From positions 6,127,775 through 6,191,774 of the forward strand of contig NC_052409.1 of assembly GCF_009389715.1 (NCBI RefSeq): DNA of 64,000 bases, written 5' to 3'. Position 1 is the first letter of the stretch; every line of letters starts with the position of its first letter. A program made the translations under genes and the position numbers. The stretch is from Phoenix dactylifera (lineage: Eukaryota; Streptophyta; Magnoliopsida; Arecales; Arecaceae). Below the pieces are notes generated by a model that saw only the letters and a list, made by a program, of their open reading frames with translations, was not told where the DNA came from and did not search any database. Below, piece by piece: positions 26,946 to 39,281 of the stretch.

Positions 26946-29900
26946 CTAACTCAGTCCCTTTGGTGGGCTTTGGAGAGAGAACACTCTTTCATTTGGATCA
27001 GCAGTAGGATTAGGGACATCTGTTGTGCCTGAGGAGGGAGTTCCCACCTCAGCCGGCCTTGTATGGCTATCAGTTTTACTTCCATCTGTGGCTTCTGTTT
27101 GGGGGCTCTCCCCAGGGGAAGCATTATAACTGTCGCTGTTGAGTTTTTGGTATATTGTCAGAGCCTGAGCTACCATGGCAGAAGGGTTATCAGCAGTGCT
27201 AGGAAGCAGCAGAGTGGTTCCCTGCAATAACAAACCATGAGAAGGAGAAGAAGGATATAGAGATCAGCAGTAAGCACGCTTTAAAGCTTTTAACTGGATA
27301 TCATATGTTCATTGCTTTACCTCCTTGGCTATGCGGCCAAATGCTTGTATGTATTGTTCAGCAATTTTTAGACTTGCTGCCTGTAAGTGGGGAAAAAGGT
27401 AGCAGTCTTTCAGAGCCAGGATAAACAGGAGAAAAAAAGTACTTTTCCAGATAGACATTTATGTCAAAATCTGGGCATGCAATATCTCTGAAAAGGTCTC
27501 TATGGTGATGTAGTTGGTGCTTCCTATATTTTTCAGATTATACAACATGAAGGCACTGAGAAACCAGTAATTGATTTTTCATGGTGAGACAAACATAATA
27601 ATAGGAAACAAGCAACCAAGTGGAAGGAAATCTTACCTGAGCACCTCCCTCTGCTTTCACAGCCTCTGATAACACCTTAAGCCCTTCTGCAGTTGCCCGT
27701 GATCTAGCAAGGATAGCTTCAGCTTCTCCTGATATATTAGCAATAAAATCCGTCAGAGTGGACTTTGCACAAGCTTTTAGCTCATGTTTTCTACTTCCAG
27801 AAGAATTTTACATTCTACATTCAGAGCAGAGTTATAGACAATTATACATGAACAACTAGGAATGAATTTCAATGAGAAGGTAGGGAAAAAAGGGTAAAAA
27901 AGAGTTACATGCATGCACCAGAAGCAACGTGTTTAAAATGACAATAAAGTTCCCTAAATGTACACCTACGACCAGCATAAATCCTTGCAAGTGCAAAAGA
28001 AGCACAGAAACATACAAGCAATATCACAGTAGTCACTATGTAACTTTTCCAGGATATCAAAAGCAGACGGGCAAATGATATGACTAAATTGACATTGAAA
28101 GGATTAACAAACCCAGCCACAACTATTTGATATATAACTCTCATGCACCATGTCGTGCATATCAATGCCAAGATGAATAAAGGAGGTGTTACAATGCCAA
28201 TCTTAGTGATTGAGTTTTTTTATTACATGAATATTGGTGCTAGAGTGAAGACATGATATTGTATAGATAATAATAGATAAGAATGTGCCATGGAAAAGCA
28301 GTAGAACCTAACTTAATAGCGAGCAGTGCAACATGATTAATGGATCACTTAAGAGGCTTTTGGCATTTCAAGTTAACACATGAAGATAATAGGTACATAC
28401 TGTTTTGCTGTTCTGAGGAAGTTGAAAACTGAAAGCTGTGGTTCCATGCTTTGCCTCAGTACCAAAACTCTATGGCTTTGAGTAATCTTAATAGCGAGCA
28501 GTGCAACATGATTAATAGATCACTTAAGAGGCTTTTGGCATTTCAAGTTAACACATGAAGATAATAGGTACATACTGTTTTGCTGTTCTGAGGAAGTTGA
28601 AAACTGAAAGCTGTGGTTCCATGCTTTGCCTCAGTACCAAAACTCTATGGCTTCAAGTAATCTTGCACGGACCTAGTTGAGGCTGGGTACTTTTGGAAGT
28701 CCTTCTAGGAGATGGAGATATTTACATTGCATAAAAGGAAATTCTTCTACTGTTTGAAACTGCATTTTGGAGGCTACAGAATTTTTGATAGAGAGGATTG
28801 GCCGGGAGGGGGGGGGGGGGGGGGGGGGTGATATATAAGTTCCATGATATTAAAAAGAGAAATTAAATATGTTACTCTATAAAGATGTGTTCAATACCAT
28901 AATAATTGACTGGTAAATGCTACTTTATACAAAAAGACTTGTTTCAATGATATATTAAAAGAGAACATTGTGATACTCATCTACCTGACACTTCAGATCA
29001 ATCTCATCAAGCAAGCATCAACAAAAGAACTAGATCATCCTTTAATAGAAGACTTAAAATACTGCGCAGGAAACACTTCATGTTAACATAAACAGTCTAC
29101 TCCATCTTTGGTGTGCCATGGAGGGTCATTGACATCTCATGTATTATCATCTTTCAACCCTAAAATTTTGAAAATTAAAGTGTCCAGCCCTAACACAAAT
29201 TATGGAATTGCCCTTTGGAACAATTTGGCCAGATCTGATTTTAGATGGTTAGACAATTTACCTAAGAATGAAATAGTAAATGCAAGACCCAGATCTTACT
29301 ACTTACTGCAAGGACAATGGTCAAATTTATCAACTAGGAAAATGTATTTTAGAATCAGTTAGGCCAAATTATAGAAGATTATGCATTTTATATGCAACAA
29401 ACATATCAGCTGATATCATTAAGCCAAACTGAGGGAGATGGAGTCGTGGACAGCCAAGGGATGTATTTTGGTGGCATCTCTAACAGCATCGGTGCCCCCT
29501 CTAAAAGCGGGCAGCCACAAGAAAGTTCCTATAGAAGTAAATCTAATGCTTCAGTGCAAGAACGTTAGAGATTTTTCTTCTGTCTCTAAACACAGTTCCT
29601 TAATTTGCATGATCAAACGAGAAAGAATAAGAACATGATATTTAAATTTGGGAAGAATGTTCTATAATAGCAGTTGATGACTGAGATGAACTAAACTAGA
29701 TTCTATTGTTCAAGGAGCAAGGAAGATCGTCTTTTTCCATATAGCTTCAAAACTAAGATGAACTCAAACTAATTTTGTTGTTCAAGGAGCAAGGAAGATC
29801 TTCTTTTTCTATATAGCTTTAAAGAGTGGAACAAAGAGATGTTTCCTGGCAAAAACAATGAGGTTAATAATTAGTTGCCTATCTTTGATTCCTGCCAAAA

Positions 29901-32900
29901 ACATGATGCTTTGAGTTATGAAACTGATTCTTCTATGAAGGCATGGAGCTTGCATCTGTCACAACCAAGGTATGCCATCTCAGTATTAGGCTTCGTACTG
30001 GTGCCACTCTATTACTGTATCAGTCACCCATTACGGGGGCTGGTTCGGCGTATTGAGTATTGATATGCCACCCGTAGCGCGTACTGGTTTGGTACCGGTA
30101 TAGTACAGTATGTTCTGTACCGTCTGATTTAGTACGGTATGGAGTACCTTGGTCACAACTATCCAAGTCTTGAGTTTGAAGAGTCTAGAGGTCAATCTTT
30201 TACCATAGCAAAGTTGATGAATTTAAAATAGTTTATCCAATTTAAAAGTTAACCATCAAATGCCAGGATGTGCAGTGCAAATTACAAATCAATGTGTATG
30301 TCAAGTTTTATAACTTGAGAAGTTTGACAAAAACGTAACTCAAAGATGAAACTTCAAGACAACTTATCTCCCGCCTATGGAGTTAATGAATAGGTGAACC
30401 ATCAAGTTATACTAAAGAATAGGTCAGAGTGGTCCACTAATGATCCGGACTATTAAGACATCAAGAATAGCATTCGAAATTAGTTATAGCCTCTATTTTA
30501 GTTCCAGCATGGTTTAACTATGATCTCATTAAAATTTTAATGGATGGCCAGATACTGGTCAATTGTGTCATTGTTTGGAGGTTAGTGCTAACCAACTGCA
30601 GATTAGAACAATTAGTTATAGCCTCTATCTTAGTTACAGCATGGTTTAACTATGACCTCATTAAAATTTTAATGGATGGTGAGATACTGGTCAATTGTGT
30701 CATTGTTTGGAGGTCAGAACTAACCAACTGCAGATTAGAACAGCATACTTGAATTAATCTAACTCGGAACTACTAAAGAAATAAGACAAGACTGTTGTAC
30801 AGATCACATGTAAGAGTCCTTTCGAGAATCAAAAAGGCTTAAGCAACTGCTAATGGCAGTCCTAGTTGAACTAGAATTGAGATAGTGGGAAATATTATGA
30901 CCCAGATGAACTGAGAACCGATCCTGATGATCAATAGAAAGCCCTAGTAAGACTAATGGAAAAGCCAGAAACCTATTTCTTGCGAAGGGAAGCAACCATT
31001 AATTATCAGAACTGGATGCTTTTCAAAATTATTCTGCGTTATCTTTTCTACAGAAGCATATTCTCAGCAACTCTTCTACTTCCATTTATACATCTCATGT
31101 GTTGATTGTCTGATGTATTGCATCAATAAACCACCACATATCTCACTTGTATCCATGATCCCTTATTTATGTCCCTTGAAGCAGCTACCATATTAGAGTT
31201 CACCCTGGCCTTCAACACAGTCCTCCCTCTTTAATATCTCCTAACATTAATTTTTTAAACCCAACCAATGCTACCATCCTACAGCTTATGACAACTGGCC
31301 AACAAAATTCATCACCTCAAATGTAAGCTTGTAAGAAATGAAAATAGCACAGTTTTGCAACAAAATGAAAAAATAGCCTTGTTCATCATGTCCAAAATGT
31401 CAATAACCAAGACACTAATTTTTAAATCTACAAACTTTATCCCTAATCCAGGACAAATAGTCCCTTCCTCCTAATGGTCCAGAAGCCTAAGAAGATTAGC
31501 GCTTTTTTGGTGCGCATGTAGGTGGGCACGGATAAAGGTTAGGTAGGGGAAGGCAAGAATGTAAACTTATAAATGTTAAAGTAATCTAGCTAGGGCTAGA
31601 AATGGACTTGAGCAGGGCCGACCTTGGGTCGGGCTATGGGCTAGGCCCGACCAATTTTAGGCCGGTTTTGGGTTAAATTATAGAGCTCGTTTTTCTTTCA
31701 GGCTGGACTCAGGTATATCATTCGCCCGGTCCGAGCCTGGCTTGAGCCCGGATGAGGCCTGAACCTAGCCCGGTTCAGAATGGGCTGATCGAGCAAGGGT
31801 GGGCTGTGGCCCGTGGGAGGCTGGGCGCTAAATCACTAATTGCAGCTCGTGGGCCGCTACCCATTATACTCTTATTCCCTCCCCGATGGCCAATTCCCAT
31901 TTTTCGTTCCAGATCGATTTTTAGGGCTACATCACTAATCTCCTCCTTCACCGTTCTCCACCTCTCCCCGTCCTTAATTCATTTTCTCTTCGCCTTTGCC
32001 ACCACTCCAAGATCTAATCCGGCAGTCCCTCATCGCCATTCGCTGGTCTTCCTTGAAGTTTGTCCACCATCCCTGTTGCCGTCCTTCACCGTTCTCCACC
32101 TCTCCCCGTCCTTGATTCATTTTCTCTCTGCCTCCACCACCACTCCAAGATCTAATCCGGTAGTCCCTCATCACCATTCGCTAGTCGGTCTTCCTTGAAG
32201 TTTGTCCATCATCCCTGTTGCCGTTCACCAATGGCAATCGCCGGCCATCCAAGCAAGGCAAAGTCACGAAGAGGAGCCTCCGGTCACCCTATCATTGGCC
32301 GACTACAGTTCCATTGAAGAGCAAAGGACTTGAAGTATTATGATCTCTCTCCCCACTCTCTTTCATCTTCATTTTCACCGTGATTAGGGAAGTACATAGG
32401 GAGAACGTTAACGAAAATTTGCCACAGCCGGTGTTCAAGCTGGAATGAAATTAATTTTTTTGATGAAATTGATTTTTTGGTGGCAATTTTTGTCATCATA
32501 AATAGTCTTTTTTATTGTGGTATTGGTAAATGTAATAAACTTTATGAGTTACATTTTTACAGTATATCAGTGGAGTTGCAGTGATAAATTTCTTTTATTC
32601 TCTGTATGTAATCTGATGCAAAAATATTGTTGCACATATGAATCACACTGTTACAATACTTGACCTTCTTTTTGAGATAGCACCACAACATTTTCTTTCA
32701 TCTCATGCTTAAACGTACTTCATTTTATTTAATGATTTTGGCTGATGACTGCTTGTTTTCATTTTTGAATTTGTTCAATAAATGTTTGATGAGATAACTG
32801 TGTTAAACCGGCACTTGTCCATTGTTGTCTTTGCTAACAGGGTCCAAACAGACTGCAGCTTGTCATAAGGCTATTACAATCGTTCTAATCAAACCCGAAA

Positions 32901-35900
32901 TGAGTTCGTTATAAGTGCTTCCTGTTGTTCTGTTTTCGAGTTTTTTTGTGTGTTATGCCTTTCCAGATTTTTGATAGTGATTAGCATGGAGTAGTTTTAG
33001 TTGATTAAATTTGTTATCACCATGATCAAATTTATCTGCTGATTCTTAATTTGTATAGAAGACTATGAGTAAAACTGAGGCAGATCTGTATTCCACACAC
33101 CCAAACTTGCAAGAGAATGCTGTTTTCTTCAAGACTTAGATTGAGCCTAAATGACTAAATTAAATGACTAACGCCATAGACAGTGCTAGGCATTAAAGAA
33201 TGGATAACACTGTTTTCTCAATTTACATTCAATTGGTCTTATGTATTGATTGGAGTCATTGGACCATATATTTACACACTATCTTTGAACGTATTGCAGT
33301 ATTTGCCGCATTCTCAATTAACTATATTTCTGTCGTCTTATCTTTGTGTCGGAAACATTTAACTGATATTTGTAGAAGATAAATAAAAAAGCACTTGAAT
33401 AAAGACACAGATCCCTTATCTGATATTGGTCAAAATGGATTGTTATGAAAGAGATCCTTAAATAAAACCTTTCTATCATACAATATCATGAATCTCAAAT
33501 TTCTGTGAACTTTTTAATATTTCTGTGATTTTTTTTTTTGTAATTTATGTTTTTATTTGGGCAGATTGTTTTTACTAATGTCTCATTCTAAAATGGGTGA
33601 AAATGAGACTGTTGAAGATATTAGGGATGGGGATGATAGAAATGAAGATAATACTGAAAATAATTTTGACAAAAGTTCTAAAAAAAGATCTTGGGTATGA
33701 AATCACTTTGATGAGGAAAAAAATTCTAATAGATCAATAGCTAAGTGCAAACATTATTAAAAAGTATTAAGTGGTAGTACTAAAAAGAGGAATGAGTCAT
33801 ATGAAATGCCATCTTGAAAATGTTTGCAAGAAGTATCAAAAAAATCCAATTAATCAAATGTTCATAGAAGCAAGTTCAAAAGATCCAGTGAAGCCTTTTC
33901 AGTCAAAAAGAGAGTAGAAAATTTATGGCAAAATTGATCATAAGTAGGGTTTGCAATGATTACCAGATACAATTCCAGAAAGAAGATAAGCTAAAGCTAA
34001 CAACCTATAATAAAATAGAATAACATACCTTTAGCCCTATTCACCTGATCCATCATTGCAGCTTCTGATGCCAATATCACAGAACTTTTCTTTCCATCAG
34101 CAATGTTGATGTTTGCTTGTCTTTGTCCTGTTCACATTAAACAGAACTTCTCAAATTTTGTATTTCTATTATCACAGAAGGCTGGATGAAAGAACCAATT
34201 AAAAGCGCCTCTTTGTAAAATGCAACATGTAGCTGCATATGACAATCTACAGTATCCAATGTCAACATTTCATGCTATGTTATATGGCATATTGACGAAA
34301 ATATTTCCTGATGAAATATATCAGTTATAGTATATAGCAAGGATAAGCACAAGAACCTATTAATTTCAAAAAAAGAAAAAGAAAAAATAAACCTTCAGAT
34401 TCGAGAACTTGAGCACGTTTTCTTCTTTCTGCTTCAGCTTGCATCTCCATAGCTGCCTTCACTCCAGGTGGAGGAGATATATCCCCTGCATAAAGATTAG
34501 GAAAAAAGTGAAAAACGATCAAAATGACCTTTAACAGATGGCAGATCTCAATGACAAAAATAGATCATAGTTCATAGACTTACTTATTTCATATCGCAGA
34601 CACTTAAGACCCCAGTTGGTTGCAGCCTCATTAATTGCTCTCTGTTAATAAGAAAATTTCACTAAACCGGATATGAATCCAACAGAAAAAAATAAAATAG
34701 TAGCAATAGCATGCTTTCTACCATGCATCCATGGCTAAAAAACCATCCTAATCAACGTCCTAAACCTGCCGGTCCAAGTCTCTATACAGTTAGCAGCAGG
34801 ATGGAGGAATGATAATAAAATATGATAATGAGATAATTAAAATAACACAAAAAATTATATCAAATTTTTAAAACAAATGAAAGGAAGAACCATGTTAGAG
34901 AGAGAGAGAGAGAGATAGAAGGGGGGATCTAGATTGAAGGTTATTATCAAGCTAGTTATACCATCAGTTTATAACTTCTTCTAAAACCTTAGAGGGAACA
35001 TAATTATTGATATTAATTACCAATTCCATCTTCCAAAAGCACAAAAATATTAACTTCACAATGCAAGTAGAACAAGTACATGCTTCGCCAAAAAGTTGCA
35101 AAAACCAGATAAGGCCACTTTTTCTCCAGGGTATGAAATGATGAGCTATAAAGCCTGGAGTACTCAATTCTTAAAACCAAAATGGGCCTTATAATTTTGG
35201 CACTGAAGATCTTACTGCCATCTAGGCTTACAACCAAATTAATCAAGACAAAAATACGATAATAGCAATCAATAAAAGCTGTGTCAGACAAATGCAGTAG
35301 ACAAGTCTCTAATACGTTCTTATGACTGCATTTTAAAGGAACAAAGATGCCTAAATAGTAAACTTTTATTGGATGAAGCAAAATGAATCCAAATAGACAT
35401 AAACAGCCCTGGAATAGATTTTGTGAGTCCTTAATAGTAGCACTATAATTTCCTTCTGCTCTTTACTATGTAGAGCTGAACGAACATTCTGGCCTAGCCT
35501 TTGTTTATCGTCTTCCTGCAACTATAGTAGTTCATAACTTCCTGCAGTGTATTTTTGGACAATCTCAGAAAACTTATTGCAGTTATGCTTGATTATGAGG
35601 AGTCATGATAATCGTATGTAATATTTGTGTAATCATTGAAATGCAAGCACCAGGTCACATCTTGTTAATGGAACACATGCTCATTTACCTCAAGCAACAA
35701 TTTCATGCAATCCTTTACGCTAACAAGATGAGAAGGGACAATTAAGATATCATGCTAGAGTAGTGCAAATGGAATTCAAGTGATTGTACAACTGGCTGAC
35801 ATGCTAGCAAAATACTTTGATAGTTCAAAGGATATGCCCTCGTAGAGCAACACTGATCCTTAGCAAGTTGTGAGTGCATCATTAGTGATGACACAAGTTT

Positions 35901-37223
35901 GAGGGGCCTTGCATCTATTATCAAGCATAATATTTCCCTAATCTGCCATTCATCTATATATAAACATCCTAGGATTTAGAAACATTTAATCAGCACTCCA
36001 TGTACTTCAATGTATACGAGCCAAGTTATAATAGACACTTCAAAAATCTCGGAATCGAAGTACATATATCTTGATGTAATAGTGCACATGCACGTGCATA
36101 TGTGAGTTTTGATTTCTTAGTGTCTATGAGGAGAAAGCAAGAAATTTTATGTTCTTCAAAATTATCATCCCAAACATAAGAAATTGCAGCAAGTATAGAG
36201 GAAAATTCCAAAGAAGAAGAAGAAGGAGGAAGAGGAGGAGAAGTTATTGTCTCCTAACAAGCACTATAATTTCCAGCAACCACTGACACAAAATCAGAAT
36301 TTAGGGAGCAAGAATAGAACCTGCAAAGAATGCTAAGAAGAATATCATACCACAATGTTCTCATTGAGTGTGTCCCTCTCCACAAATGTCTTGTCCAGAG
36401 TAATCTTCCCCAGCTCGCTTCTCATCGTTGTCTGTGCCAACTGGATCACGGCAAATATTGGATTCTCCACACCATACGAAGCAAGGATTGGGTCCACAAT
36501 CTGAAAAAATTGCAAAAAAAAAAAAGAAGAAACACCAAAATGAAGAGAAACCCATTATCAAATACATATGAAATAATCAAAGATTGCTCTTCTTGAGAGG
36601 GATACAAAGAGCCTCATACAAAATCAAGAAGCACGTCAACATAATCACGTAAACTCATGAAAAGGTAGCATTTTTTAGCAATAATAATTAGAGAAAATGC
36701 CCAGTCAAAGATATTTGGATACCTTGACATAGAGCACACCATCGATGAGGATGCTGACGTTGTCCTTGGTGATGGCGGACTGGTCGGGAATGGGGATAGC
36801 CTCCTCTTTGAGGGAGTGGACGTAGGCAATCCGGTCGACGAAAGGGACGAGGAGATGAATGCCCGAATCGAGAGTCTTCAGGTACTTTCCAAACCGTTCG
36901 ATGATGTAGGCCTTCTTCTCCGGCACGATGCGGATGCCCCAGTTCGTCGGCGGCTGCTCGTACCTACCCCAACCCCGAACAACCCACTAGTCACCAGATC
37001 AAAAGAGTAGGAAAGCATAGTAAGGAGGAATCGAAAGGCTAGGGTTTGGAGTTCGCTACCTGGAGGCGGGGAAGTCGTCACGGTGCTGGCGGCCGCCGCG
37101 GTAGCGGCGGAGGAAGAGGAGGAGGGGAGGGGATAGGAGGGCTTCGGGGAGGGGGAGGGAGGCGGAGGAGAGGGAGGAACGAAGGGGGAGAAGGACAGAC
37201 GATTTGGCCCTCCACATCGCCAT
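26946..37223 (-). CDS. SLP: Mitochondrial stomatin-like protein (SPFH/band 7), nine exons
   Basis: Stomatin-like protein of the SPFH/prohibitin superfamily, expected at the mitochondrial inner membrane as an oligomeric scaffold (plant SLP1/SLP2 group). Exons: 37060-37223, 36723-36963, 36351-36500, 34584-34641, 34393-34485, 34029-34127, 27637-27728, 27321-27380 and 26946-27221. All GT-AG junctions join in frame to 410 residues, close to the family length. Residues 1-55 ([12 protein letters not shown] onward) are rich in Arg/Ser/Leu and lack acids until late, like a mitochondrial presequence. The SPFH core follows: [53 protein letters not shown] and [12 protein letters not shown]. Then come [15 protein letters not shown] and the coiled helix [15 protein letters not shown]. 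The tail (last 60 residues) is Ser/Thr/Pro-rich and low complexity. Introns 3 (1.7 kb) and 6 (6.3 kb) are unusually long. Confidence 0.95.
28312..28661. repeat. Near-perfect 175-bp tandem duplication in SLP intron 6
   Basis: Two head-to-tail copies, 28312-28486 and 28487-28661, differ by only about three bases (for example TTAATGGATC versus TTAATAGATC). The near identity points to a recent event. There is no coding meaning. Confidence 0.95.
28808..28828. repeat. Poly-G run in SLP intron 6
   Basis: About 21 consecutive G residues (poly-C on the transcribed sense of this minus-strand gene). Confidence 0.9.
29685..29828. repeat. Imperfect 72-bp tandem duplication in SLP intron 6
   Basis: Two copies (29685-29756 and 29757-29828) share GATGAACT, TTGTTCAAGGAGCAAGGAAG and CTTTTT-TATATAGCTT with several differences between them. 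Confidence 0.85.
29985..30160. repeat. GTACCG-rich dispersed repeat (site 3)
   Basis: About 175 bp in SLP intron 6 with the same ordered words as site 2: TTCGTACTGGTGCC at the start, TATTGAGTATTGATATGCCA, GGTTTGGTACCGGTATAG, then TGTTCTGTACCGTCTGATTT. It is diverged in detail but clearly the same family. Confidence 0.6.
30480..30743. repeat. 132-bp tandem duplication in SLP intron 6
   Basis: Copies at 30480-30611 and 30612-30743 begin TTAGTTATAGCCTCTAT and end CTGCAGATTAGAACA. Fewer than ten differences are visible, so this is a moderately recent duplication. Confidence 0.92.
31590..33915 (+). mobile_element. hAT-type DNA transposon remnant in SLP intron 6
   Basis: The left end (about 31590, TAGGGCTAGAAATGG) is followed by dense GGGCC/CCCGG motifs (CGGGCTATGGGCTAGGCCCG and more to about 31830), typical of plant hAT subterminal regions. 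A GC-rich leader to about 32340 contains a tandem duplication. A long AT-rich presumed intron then ends at GCAG 33561-33564. The next exon starts with ATG at 33578 and reads like a hAT BED zinc-finger start: acidic N terminus, KKRSWV, NHFDEE, SIAKCKH and KVLSGSTKK. It has in-frame stops after RSWV and at the second zinc Cys region, and more beyond. The catalytic hAT domain and right end are missing. It is opposite in sense to the host gene. The BED identity is an inference from motifs. Confidence 0.6.
31944..32223. repeat. 138-bp tandem duplication in the hAT leader
   Basis: Copies 31944-32081 and 32082-32223 both run from TCCTTCACCGTTCTCC to CATCCCTGTTGCCG, with a few substitutions and a 4-bp insertion (GTCG) in the second. 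The open frame across it is stop-poor only because the sequence is CT-rich. Confidence 0.9.
34897..34914. repeat. (AG)n short tract in SLP intron 3
   Basis: Nine or so AG units lie in the intron between coding exons 3 and 4. Confidence 0.85.
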
Positions 37224-37609
37224 TCTTCTTTTTTTTTTCCTTTTTCTCACGGAGCTCTTCGTTTAGCTCGGCGGATGAGGAGAGAGCCCTCGCAAAACCT
37301 CGAGGGCGGTAGCGCTGACCGTTGGGGTCTCGGATTGAAGTCTTATGCCTCTGGCTCCCCCGAGGGCCGGAGTCGAACTTGAGAGTTGAGAGTCATGCCT
37401 GGCCGTCCATTTTTTGCACAACAGTCACGATTTAGTGGAACTCATCATCACGTGTCTGAAAGTAATAATAATACATTGGACGGGAAAAAATGTGTATCGG
37501 CACAGTATTTGCCGATATCAAAAGGTTTGCATTCCTATATATACATATTTTGATATAGCGGCTGCTTATCCTGATCAAACACGAGTATATCTAATAAAAT
37601 CAGAAAAAC

Positions 37610-37950
37610 GTATATGATGGAGAGGAAAATGAATAGACTCCTAATTCTTCTAGAGGATCTCTTTCGAATGATGTGCAGCATAGGAAGTGATCTAGTTCGC
37701 CGCACTATGCACCTCTCGATAGACGTGAGAGGCCCGAAAGGAGCCAAATTTTCTCGCGAGCCCACGTATGTTCCGACGTAGTAGGTGCCGGTCATCGCAG
37801 TTGTGCTAGTCTCGAATCCACTTGATCACCATAGCTGAGTCTCTTTTCTGGTAGATGCTGTCCGCACCTAGAATCAACTTCGCGTAGGTGATGCCCTCCA
37901 ATGTCGCTCTCAACTCTGCTCCGAATACCGATTCATCGAAAATGCATCAC
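37610..37950 (-). mobile_element. LINE-type RNase H (RVT_3) fragment
   Basis: Minus-strand reading gives VFGAELRATLEGITYAKL, then DSIYQKRDSAMVIKWIRD and, in the continuing frame, FRASHVYREVHSAA. These match the plant LINE-associated RNase H pattern (AELRA-EGI, D at the catalytic position, HVYREAN). There is at least one in-frame stop, and no reverse transcriptase is present, so it is a short dead fragment. It lies between the divergently transcribed SLP and RPL9 genes. Confidence 0.65.
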
Positions 37951-37959
37951 CCCCAAAGG

Positions 37960-39160
37960 TTTGCATTTCGCACATCATACTATGCTACACAGCAGTATGA
38001 TTGGTTACACTACAAACATCAGAGGTTTAATCCATTCTTGGGTTTTTTTCTTAAATGAGATGATGTAAGAAAAGAGACAAATGGCACAAGCTTTAGCCCA
38101 TCATTTGGTAGCAGGTATATGGGCTCTACCCTGTCATATAAAAAGGGCAATGTATAGGGTACCCCACAATTCAGCTCGATGCTGCTTAACTTTCATTCCC
38201 CATAGACCCACGAAGACATGAAAGCTTGCATCTATTGTAAAATCAAATGGCTTTCTTATTTTTGGATATTACATATGCTTGCATGTCAAATGAATCATGT
38301 TTGTGCTTGAGCAGCAAGCTTAGAACCAGCCTTGTAGTTTTGAGATGCATGTGACATAGGTTCATATGGTTATCTTGGTGTTATGTGAAGCAATGGAAGA
38401 TAGTAAATTCCATGCTTCTTGTATCATTTGCTGCTTCATGCAATTACCATCTTGGTATTATATGAAAGCAAGTATGTCTGATGCTCATCGTATCATCTGA
38501 TGATGCGATGCAATTATCGGCTTCTGATCCTGCATCTAGCTCCACGAAAAATAACATTTGGATTGACTTTGTTGTGCATCAGACAATCAAATGGTTCTAT
38601 CGAATGTGGGATATAACTGTGTTGCAAACCTTGACCAATATATGACCCTATCGAATAATTTAATCCAATCTAATACAACTCGATGCCTTTTAGCCCAAAA
38701 TTATTGTTTCGAACGAAATAAGAGAATAAGAGAGCAAAACCTTTTCTCTGCATCTACCATCCTTCCTTTTTTTTTTTTCTCTCTCTCTCTTTCTATTCTT
38801 TTTTTCCTTTTCTTCTTCCTCATCTATTTCAATCTGTCGGTATAACTCGATGTGTCCCAGGATTTTTTTTTTTTATATTGGTTGCTCACGCTGACTTCGC
38901 ATAAGCTAGAGCCGGTTTATTTTTTAGGCGACTGTGACGGTGGCCTAAGCCTCGGCCTTCAACTATATTTATTATAATGAGTTCTAAGGTGGGCGTTTAA
39001 TATTTTTATTGCTATAAATGCTTATCTAATCTTAAACCTTTGTCAGCCATCACCCCCATCTCTAGCATCCCAACCAATCCAGACCGCATATCCAACCATC
39101 CCAATAAATGACTCCCCATCTGGACGGTTCAGATCTAATCACCCTCTCATATCCAAAAAC
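37960..39160. other. Spacer upstream of RPL9
   Basis: AT-rich sequence, including CT/T-rich tracts at about 38768-38820. There is no recognisable gene until the RPL9 promoter. Confidence 0.5.
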
Positions 39161-39166
39161 CCGTTC

Positions 39167-39176
39167 AAAACCCTAA
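39167..39176 (+). promoter_or_regulatory. Telo-box in the RPL9 promoter
   Basis: AAAACCCTAA contains the plant telo-box AAACCCTAA. In established work telo-boxes are common just upstream of ribosomal-protein and other translation genes. It lies about 25 bp before the TATA box. Confidence 0.7.
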
Positions 39177-39197
39177 TTAATCCCCCTCACCTCGGTC

Positions 39198-39206
39198 ATA
39201 TATACC
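39198..39206 (+). promoter_or_regulatory. TATA box of RPL9
   Basis: CATATATAC lies about 80 bp before the start codon, leaving a short CT-rich leader of roughly 50 bp, typical of ribosomal-protein mRNAs. Confidence 0.65.
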
Positions 39207-39281
39207 GACCGCGATCTCCGTCGTTCTTTCCTTCCAACCTCCGAGAGAGAAAGTGATCGTCGGCGAGCGGCGGCGGCGGAG

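Noticed and set aside
31752-32198. 148-codon plus-strand frame
   Set aside because: Spans the hAT leader and its tandem duplication. The internal repeat in the translation simply mirrors the DNA repeat.
35700-35990. Possible copia pol end (a reading like [12 protein letters not shown]) with a TATATATAAAC downstream
   Set aside because: The similarity covers only about a dozen residues, and no LTR border or target duplication is visible in this SLP intron.
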